DNA of 19,452 nt from Bacteroides_F sp964482605 (lineage in GTDB: Bacteria; Bacillota; Clostridia; Lachnospirales; Lachnospiraceae): positions 1-19,452 of the forward strand of contig CAYZYS010000029.1 in the NCBI GenBank assembly GCA_964482605.1, given 5' to 3'. The notes under the pieces were generated by a model that was given only the letters and a program-made list of their open reading frames with translations, searched no databases and was not told the DNA's origin. Of the stretch, positions 14,107 through 19,452 are shown piece after piece. How positions within the stretch are numbered: the stretch's first letter is position 1; each line of letters opens with the position of its first letter. Made by a program: the position numbers and the translations under genes.

Positions 14107-15168
14107 TTGACATTTATGGAAAATACATTGGACATTGACATTAAATCCATGAACCATGGTGAGCTTAAGGAGCTGTGCCAGTCCATGGAGCTTCCCGCGT
14201 TCAGGGAGAAGCAGCTTTTTTCATGGCTGCATGGCAGGCTGGCAAGGGATTATGCCGAGATGACGAACTTGCCGGAGGAGCTTAGGCGCAAGCTGGCGGA
14301 GGAGTACCCAATCAGGTGCTGCCGGGTTGAGAAGGTTCAGACCTCAAGGCTTGATGATACTTCAAAGTATCTGTTCAGGCTGTTTGACGGCAATCTCATA
14401 GAGAGTGTGCTCATGCATTACCACCATGGCAATTCCGTGTGCATATCATCGCAGGTTGGCTGCAGGATGGGGTGCAGGTTCTGTGCATCCACCATTGACG
14501 GGGTGGTGAGGAACCTGACGGCATCGGAGATGCTTGACCAGATATACATGATTCAGCTGCACACGGGACAGCGTGTGGACAATGTGGTGGTCATGGGCTC
14601 TGGGGAGCCGCTGGATAATTATGACAACCTCATAAGGTTCATTGAACTTCTCAATGACAGGGATGGGCTGAACATAAGCGCAAGGAGCATAACGGTGTCT
14701 ACCTGCGGCATTGTGCCTGAAATCAGGCGTCTTGCCGACAGGCAGGTTCAGATTACGCTTGCCGTTTCCCTGCATGCGCCAAATGATGAATTGAGAAGGA
14801 CGATGATGCCCATTGCCAACAAATACTCGATTAGTGAGGTGCTGGATGCGTGTGACTATTACCTTGAGAGGACGGGCAGGAGGCTAACGTTTGAATACAG
14901 CCTGGTGCAGGGTGTCAACGATTCTGACGAATGTGCAGATGAGCTTGCCAGGCTTGTCAGGGGTCTTAACTGCCACGTGAACCTGATTCCGGTGAATCCC
15001 ATCAAGGAGAGGGATTACAGGCAGGCGACAAGGGAGCGTGTGCAGCGCTTTAAGGGAAGGCTTGAGAGGCTTGGGATTAATTGCACCGTAAGGCGTGAGA
15101 TGGGCAGGGACATTGACGGTGCCTGCGGACAGTTGAGGAGAAGCTACATGCAGGACACTGGGGCGTAG
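14107..15168 (+). CDS. rlmN: 23S rRNA/tRNA m2A methyltransferase RlmN
   Basis: This radical-SAM enzyme makes 2-methyladenosine at A2503 of 23S rRNA and at A37 of some tRNAs. Numbered from TTG 14107 (353 residues), the cluster cysteines are Cys119, Cys123 and Cys126 (GCRMGCRFC), and the two reactive cysteines are Cys112 (CISSQVG) and Cys340 (DIDGACGQL), with the same spacing as in E. coli RlmN. The MGSGEPLDNYDN motif is present. The DIDGACGQL end favours RlmN over the resistance enzyme Cfr, as does the housekeeping neighbourhood. TTG 14107 has AAGGA 9 bases upstream; ATG 14116 is the alternative, with a weaker site. A promoter for the next gene group follows. Confidence 0.95.
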   Translation: MTFMENTLDIDIKSMNHGELKELCQSMELPAFREKQLFSWLHGRLARDYAEMTNLPEELRRKLAEEYPIRCCRVEKVQTSRLDDTSKYLFRLFDGNLIESVLMHYHHGNSVCISSQVGCRMGCRFCASTIDGVVRNLTASEMLDQIYMIQLHTGQRVDNVVVMGSGEPLDNYDNLIRFIELLNDRDGLNISARSITVSTCGIVPEIRRLADRQVQITLAVSLHAPNDELRRTMMPIANKYSISEVLDACDYYLERTGRRLTFEYSLVQGVNDSDECADELARLVRGLNCHVNLIPVNPIKERDYRQATRERVQRFKGRLERLGINCTVRREMGRDIDGACGQLRRSYMQDTGA

Positions 15169-15178
15169 GCGTGGTTAC

Positions 15179-15207
15179 TTGTCCTTTTTGTACTTTTATG
15201 GTAAAAT
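15179..15207 (+). promoter_or_regulatory. Sigma-A promoter for prpC-prkC-rsgA-rpe
   Basis: TTGTCC at 15179-15184 and TAAAAT at 15202-15207 are spaced by 17 bases. The stretch between rlmN and prpC is AT-rich and without a gene. Transcription would start near 15214, giving a leader of about 48 bases. Confidence 0.65.
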
Positions 15208-15261
15208 ATTATTTTGGATTGGTTTTCAGTTAGATTAGGTTAGTGGAGGTTTTCTGATTAT

Positions 15262-15981
15262 ATGAAGGCGTGTGCGTTGACGGATGTTGGAGTCACAAGA
15301 ACCGTCAATCAGGATTATGTGTATTATTCGGTGACGCCTGTTGGGAATTTGCCAAACCTGTTTGTGCTTGCCGACGGAATGGGCGGACACAAGGCAGGTG
15401 ACATGGCTTCAAGGTACTCGGTTGAGACATTTGTGAATTATGTGGGCAGCACGGATGGCGTTGACCCCATAAGCATACTTGACGAGGGCATGGTGCGTGC
15501 CAATGCGGCGGTGCTCGCCAAGGCGGGTGAGGCTGAGGAATACAACGGCATGGGAACCACCATGGTCGTGGCCTGTGTCATTGGTTCAATACTTTATGTG
15601 GCAAATGTGGGCGACAGCAGGCTTTACATACTTGGAAAGGAGCTGCGGCAGGTCACAAGGGACCATTCCTATGTTGAGGAGATGGTGTCGCTTGGTGCAA
15701 TCGACAGGAGTGCCGCAAGGACGCACAAGAGAAAGAATGAGATTACACGTGCCATAGGCGGGGAGGACACGGTCATGCCTGATTTCTTCCCGATTGACCT
15801 GCAGGAGGGCGACAGGATATTGATGTGCTCTGACGGCCTTACCAACATGGTTGAGGATTTTGTGATTGAGAGGATATTGAAAAATACCGAGGATTTGGAT
15901 GAGGCGGCAAGGAGCCTGATAGACCTTGCCAATGACAACGGGGGTAAGGACAACATTTCAGTGATTCTTGTTGAGATATAG
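15262..15981 (+). CDS. prpC: PP2C-family serine/threonine phosphatase
   Basis: This 239-residue cytoplasmic phosphatase removes phosphate from proteins phosphorylated by PrkC, and from PrkC itself. The metal-binding and catalytic motifs of bacterial PP2C enzymes are intact: NQD (16-18), ADGMGGHKAGD (37-47), GDSR (Asp118), CSDGLTNMV (Asp191) and GGKDNISVI (Asp230, Asn231). The length is standard. ATG 15262 is the only start in frame, but the nearest GGAGG (15245-15249) is 12 bases away, longer than the usual 5-9, so translation may be reduced. prkC follows after 34 bases, the standard phosphatase-kinase pair of Firmicutes (also named stp-stk). Confidence 0.95.
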   Translation: MKACALTDVGVTRTVNQDYVYYSVTPVGNLPNLFVLADGMGGHKAGDMASRYSVETFVNYVGSTDGVDPISILDEGMVRANAAVLAKAGEAEEYNGMGTTMVVACVIGSILYVANVGDSRLYILGKELRQVTRDHSYVEEMVSLGAIDRSAARTHKRKNEITRAIGGEDTVMPDFFPIDLQEGDRILMCSDGLTNMVEDFVIERILKNTEDLDEAARSLIDLANDNGGKDNISVILVEI

Positions 15982-16015
15982 AATGTATTGTAAAATATAG
16001 CCTTTGGAGGAATTT

Positions 16016-18010
16016 ATGTTAAGAAAAGGGATGTTTTTGGCAGACCGGTATGAAATCATTGACCAGATAGGTACTGGCGGGATGTCAGATGTATATAAGG
16101 CAAAGTGCCACAAGCTGAACCGCTATGTTGCCATTAAGGTCATGAAGGAGGAGTTCAGCCAGGACAAGAATTTCGTGTCCAAATTCATAATAGAGGCGCA
16201 GTCTGCCGCGGGGCTTACCCATCCCAACATAGTCAGCGTGTATGACGTGGGTGACGAGAATGGCATTTACTATATCGTCATGGAGCTGGTGGAGGGCATA
16301 ACCCTCAAGAAATACATAGAGAAGAAGGGAAAGCTTGGAAGCAGGGAGGCAGTCAGCATTGCAATCCAGGTTGCCCAGGGCATAGAGGCGGCGCACAGCC
16401 ACCACATCATCCACAGGGACATCAAGCCGCAGAACATAATAATCTCCAAGGAGGGAAAGGTCAAGGTAACCGATTTTGGCATTGCAAGGGCTGCATCCTC
16501 CAATACGATAAGCTCAACTGCAATGGGTTCGGTGCATTACATTTCACCTGAGCAGGCACGCGGGGGTTACAGTGACGAGAAGGGCGACATATATTCATTT
16601 GGCATAACCCTGTATGAAATGCTGACAGGAACCGTGCCATTCGACGGTGATTCCACGGTGTCCGTGGCGGTGCAGCACATACAGGACGAGATTCAGCCGC
16701 CGTCAAGGCTGGTGGATGACATTCCCGTAAGCGTTGACAGGATTGTGATGAAATGCACGCAGAAAAAGACAGACAGGCGTTACCAGAACGCAACTGACCT
16801 CATTGCCGACCTGAAGAAGTCACTTGTCATGCCGGATGTTGATTTTGTGCAGATACCATATGATTATGGTTATGCCGCTGATGTGCAGGAGGACAGGCAG
16901 GGGAGCAGCGCGGTGAAGGCGGCGGACGCAGGTGCGGGAAGGCGCATGGCGGAGGCTTACGGACAGGATGACGGCATAGAGCTTGATGATGAGCTTGACG
17001 CAGAGCTTGAGGCGGAGCTCAAGATGAAGGAAAAATACGGAAACCGTGAAGAAGATGAGGATGACGAGGATGAATATGATGATTATGATGAGGGTGAAAG
17101 GGTTGCCGGAACCCGCATGGATCAAATCATCAAATGGATGGGCATAGTGATTGCGGTCATTATCGTTGTCATAACCGTGTTCGTGGTTGTGAGGCTTGCA
17201 GGCGTGATGAATGATGCGTCACAGCAGCAGAGTGAGCAGCAGGCAACGCAGGATACGGTTGAGATGTCATCGGTTGACCCGTCCACCATGGTAAAGGTTC
17301 CTTCGGTGCAGGGCATGACCGAGGAGGAGGCAAAGAAGGCGCTTAATGACGCCGGACTTGGCGTGAAGGTGAGCAGGCAGCCATCGGAGACGGTTGCCGA
17401 GGGGTATGTGATAAGCCAGAGCCAGAAGGCGGACACAAGGATTGCCAAAAATTCAACAATCACATTGTCGGTAAGCTCAGGCTCAGGCACCGTAAAGGTG
17501 GTCAATGTGGTTGGCAAGACGGAGGAGGAGGCTGTTTCAGCCATTGTGAATGCGGGCTTTGGCTCCCCATCCGTGGATTATGATTACAGTGACACGGTTG
17601 AGCAGGGATATGTAATAAGACAGAGCCCTAGCGGCAATTCCTCGGCAAAGGCATCTGACACGATAAGCATTGTTGTAAGCCGCGGCAAGGAATCCAAGCT
17701 GGTGACGGTGCCGAATGTGGTGAACATGTCGGAGACACAGGCAAGGCAGACGCTTGATGCACTTGGGCTTAAGGTGACCTTGTCGGCAACGCAGATAATG
17801 AGTGCAACCATTCCATATGGCTATGTGGCAGGGCAGAATTATGCCCAGGGCAAGGAGGTTCCTGAAGGGACGACAATTGAGCTGACCATGAGCATAGGGC
17901 TTGGCACACCGACAGTCACGCTTCCGTCAGCCAGTGACCAGAACCAGACAGCCGCACAGGCGGAGACAACGGGACAGACGGCAACTGCCGCAGCAAGCGG
18001 CAACAACTGA
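16016..18010 (+). CDS. prkC: PASTA-domain serine/threonine kinase PrkC
   Basis: The 664-residue membrane kinase senses peptidoglycan fragments or lipid II and regulates wall metabolism, division or germination. The cytoplasmic kinase domain (about 12-272) has GTGGMSDVY (19-27), Lys41, HRDIKPQN (133-140) and DFG (153-155), with Ser/Thr residues in the activation loop. A juxtamembrane part follows with an unusually acidic run (Glu/Asp/Tyr, about 346-361), then one membrane segment (about 374-396). Outside the cell are three PASTA repeats starting near 425, 492 and 562, and a Thr/Ala/Gln-rich tail. ATG 16016 follows GGAGG at 16006-16010. The stop overlaps the rsgA start by one base. A weak promoter-like pair (15968-15996) precedes it. 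Confidence 0.97.
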   Translation: MLRKGMFLADRYEIIDQIGTGGMSDVYKAKCHKLNRYVAIKVMKEEFSQDKNFVSKFIIEAQSAAGLTHPNIVSVYDVGDENGIYYIVMELVEGITLKKYIEKKGKLGSREAVSIAIQVAQGIEAAHSHHIIHRDIKPQNIIISKEGKVKVTDFGIARAASSNTISSTAMGSVHYISPEQARGGYSDEKGDIYSFGITLYEMLTGTVPFDGDSTVSVAVQHIQDEIQPPSRLVDDIPVSVDRIVMKCTQKKTDRRYQNATDLIADLKKSLVMPDVDFVQIPYDYGYAADVQEDRQGSSAVKAADAGAGRRMAEAYGQDDGIELDDELDAELEAELKMKEKYGNREEDEDDEDEYDDYDEGERVAGTRMDQIIKWMGIVIAVIIVVITVFVVVRLAGVMNDASQQQSEQQATQDTVEMSSVDPSTMVKVPSVQGMTEEEAKKALNDAGLGVKVSRQPSETVAEGYVISQSQKADTRIAKNSTITLSVSSGSGTVKVVNVVGKTEEEAVSAIVNAGFGSPSVDYDYSDTVEQGYVIRQSPSGNSSAKASDTISIVVSRGKESKLVTVPNVVNMSETQARQTLDALGLKVTLSATQIMSATIPYGYVAGQNYAQGKEVPEGTTIELTMSIGLGTPTVTLPSASDQNQTAAQAETTGQTATAAASGNN

Positions 18011-18897
18011 TGGGTATGCAGGGAAAGATAATCAAGGGAATTGCAGGCTTTTATTACGTGCATGTGCCTGGAAGCGGAACATTTGAATGCAAGGCGAAGG
18101 GCATATTCAGGAACAGGAAGGTAAAGCCCCTTGTGGGGGACAATGTGGAGCTTGAGGTGCTTGACGCAGGGAAACACCTGGGCAGCATAACGGACATATT
18201 TGAAAGGCACAACGAGCTCATACGGCCTGCCGTTGCCAATGTTGACCAGGCGCTTGTGCTGTTTGCCGTGGCAAGCCCGAAGCCAAACCTCAACCTGCTT
18301 GACAGATTCCTTGTGATGATGGATAAGCAGGGTGTTGACACAATATTGTGCTTCAACAAGACCGACCTTGCCGGGGCAGGTCAGGTGGAGTGGCTTAAGC
18401 AGGCGTATTCGGGCTGTGGGTGTGACCTGCATTTCCTCAGCCTGAGGGATGAGGAGCATTCAGCTGCAATGGTCAGGGAACTCTTGACAGGAAGGACGAC
18501 GGTGCTGGCCGGTCCATCAGGGGTTGGCAAGTCAACCCTCACCAACAGGCTTTGCGACGGTGAGGCGATGGAGGTTGGCTCCGTGAGCGACAGGATTGGC
18601 AGGGGACGGCATACCACAAGGCATTCAGAGATTTTGGATTTGTGGGATGACACATACATTGTTGACACACCGGGCTTCACTTCATTTTATGTGAGTGGAA
18701 TGGAAGCCGACCAGCTTCACCATTACGTGCATGAGTTTGCGGGGTATGAGGGAAAATGCAGGTTCAACGGCTGTGTGCATGTGAATGAGCCCGACTGCGC
18801 AGTGAAGTCGGCAGTGTCACAGGGGCTCATAAGCCCCGTGCGGTATGATAATTACGTTGAGATATACAATGAGCTGAAGACACAGAGAAAATATTGA
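18010..18897 (+). CDS. rsgA: Ribosome small-subunit GTPase RsgA
   Basis: This 295-residue GTPase helps late maturation of the 30S subunit. It has an N-terminal OB-fold, a circularly permuted GTPase domain in which the G4 motif NKTD (116-119) comes before the G1 motif GPSGVGKS (168-175) and the G3 motif DTPGF, and a C-terminal zinc site with Cys, Cys, His and Cys in CRFNGCVHVNEPDC. The start ATG 18010 overlaps the prkC stop by one base (TGATG) and has no clear ribosome site, which suggests translational coupling; ATG 18016 is an alternative two codons later. In other Firmicutes RsgA is a PrkC substrate, so the neighbourhood may be functional. Confidence 0.96.
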   Translation: MGMQGKIIKGIAGFYYVHVPGSGTFECKAKGIFRNRKVKPLVGDNVELEVLDAGKHLGSITDIFERHNELIRPAVANVDQALVLFAVASPKPNLNLLDRFLVMMDKQGVDTILCFNKTDLAGAGQVEWLKQAYSGCGCDLHFLSLRDEEHSAAMVRELLTGRTTVLAGPSGVGKSTLTNRLCDGEAMEVGSVSDRIGRGRHTTRHSEILDLWDDTYIVDTPGFTSFYVSGMEADQLHHYVHEFAGYEGKCRFNGCVHVNEPDCAVKSAVSQGLISPVRYDNYVEIYNELKTQRKY

Positions 18898-18938
18898 TTG
18901 TACACCAGTTGACAGGGCTGGTAAATGGAGCGAGGAAC

Positions 18939-19452
18939 ATGAAAAACATATTGTCACCATCCATACTTGCCGCTGATTTCACAAGGCTTGGCGAGGAGAT
19001 AAAGACCGTGTGCGATGCAGGGGCGGAATACGTGCACATAGATGTCATGGACGGCAGGTTCGTGCAGAGCATTTCCTTTGGGATGCCCGTGATTAAATCA
19101 ATACGAAAGTCCACGGGTGCGGTATTTGACGTGCATCTCATGATTGAGGAGCCAATTAGGTACATAAGGGAATTCGTGGAATCGGGTGCAGACATCATAA
19201 CGGTGCATGTTGAGGCATGCAGCGACGTGGAAGCCACCATTGACGCAATCCATGCGCACAATGTGAAGGCTGGCGTTGCAATCAACCCTGAGACAGAGGT
19301 TGGGAAAATTCTTCCGTATGTCGGCAAGGCTGACATGCTGCTGGTCATGAGCGTGCATCCGGGCTTTGGCGGACAAAAGTTCATTCCGGAGGTGCTTGAC
19401 AAGGTGAGGGCGCTGAAGGAATACTGCACGTCCAACGGGCTTGAGAGGGATA
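18939..19452 (+). CDS. rpe: Ribulose-phosphate 3-epimerase, partial (cut by window end)
   Basis: The first 171 residues are present and the frame is open at the window edge; the full enzyme is usually about 215-225 residues. Rpe interconverts ribulose 5-phosphate and xylulose 5-phosphate in the pentose phosphate pathway. Metal ligands His33, Asp35 and His66 are in place (YVHIDVMDG and FDVHLM), and the phosphate-site stretch VMSVHPGFGGQKF is present; the second catalytic Asp would lie beyond the end. FVQSISFG replaces the more usual FVPN-type segment. ATG 18939 is preceded by GAGGA only 3 bases away. The gene follows rsgA by 41 bases, a common order. Confidence 0.95.
   Translation, partial: MKNILSPSILAADFTRLGEEIKTVCDAGAEYVHIDVMDGRFVQSISFGMPVIKSIRKSTGAVFDVHLMIEEPIRYIREFVESGADIITVHVEACSDVEATIDAIHAHNVKAGVAINPETEVGKILPYVGKADMLLVMSVHPGFGGQKFIPEVLDKVRALKEYCTSNGLERD

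Noticed and set aside
13441..14157. A 238-codon open frame on the minus strand
   Set aside because: It lies fully opposite rsmB and the start of rlmN, has no recognisable protein features or ribosome site, and is explained by the low stop-codon density opposite purine-rich coding sequence.
14107..15168. Cfr-type antibiotic resistance methyltransferase
   Set aside because: Cfr is a close relative of RlmN, but the length, DIDGACGQL ending and conserved housekeeping neighbours fit RlmN.
15968..15996. Internal promoter before prkC (TTGTTG, 17 bases, TAAAAT)
   Set aside because: The -35 hexamer matches only three consensus bases and lies in the prpC coding end; too weak to list as a feature.

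Overview
The window looks like core chromosome of an anaerobic, low-GC-phylum Gram-positive bacterium (Firmicutes, class Clostridia, probably Lachnospiraceae-like). Four things suggest this: gene order (a ClpP-like TepA next to FtsK/SpoIIIE; priA, def, fmt, YugP-type protease, rsmB, rlmN, prpC, prkC, rsgA, rpe in one direction), strong GGAGG ribosome binding sites, a formate-tetrahydrofolate ligase, and a MurE with the DNPR motif for meso-diaminopimelate. Family-level placement is inference. All 16 genes supported here lie on the + strand. Codon use is distinctive: AGG is the main arginine codon and ATA is common for isoleucine.

Layout. 1-1210 is the least conserved part: a 153-residue protein I cannot assign (135-596) and a small divergent VanZ-family membrane protein (674-1123), each with a plausible sigma-A promoter, closed by a clear intrinsic terminator (1184-1210). 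Next come the TepA-type ClpP-fold protease (1242-1901) and, behind a very good promoter (1923-1951), the DNA translocase FtsK/SpoIIIE (1999-4764) with a 33-bp tandem repeat in its linker. 4876-10292 carries fhs, murE and priA, with a stem-loop just ahead of fhs that can fold in two mutually exclusive ways. Behind a second candidate promoter (10334-10362) follow def, fmt, a YugP-type zinc protease, rsmB and rlmN. A third promoter (15179-15207) heads prpC, prkC, rsgA and rpe; rpe runs off the window end.

How the genes fit together. Fhs makes 10-formyl-tetrahydrofolate, Fmt uses it to formylate initiator Met-tRNA, and Def removes the formyl group from new proteins. RsmB, RlmN and RsgA act on rRNA or ribosome assembly. 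MurE builds the peptidoglycan stem peptide; PrkC senses the wall through PASTA domains and is opposed by the phosphatase PrpC. FtsK and PriA handle chromosome segregation and replication restart. Rpe belongs to the pentose phosphate pathway.

I found no mobile elements, CRISPR arrays, tRNA or rRNA genes, and no evidence of an undescribed multi-gene system. The most interesting leads are the leader RNA structures before fhs and def, the unassigned first gene, and the divergent VanZ protein. No gene-free stretch exceeds 300 bases.
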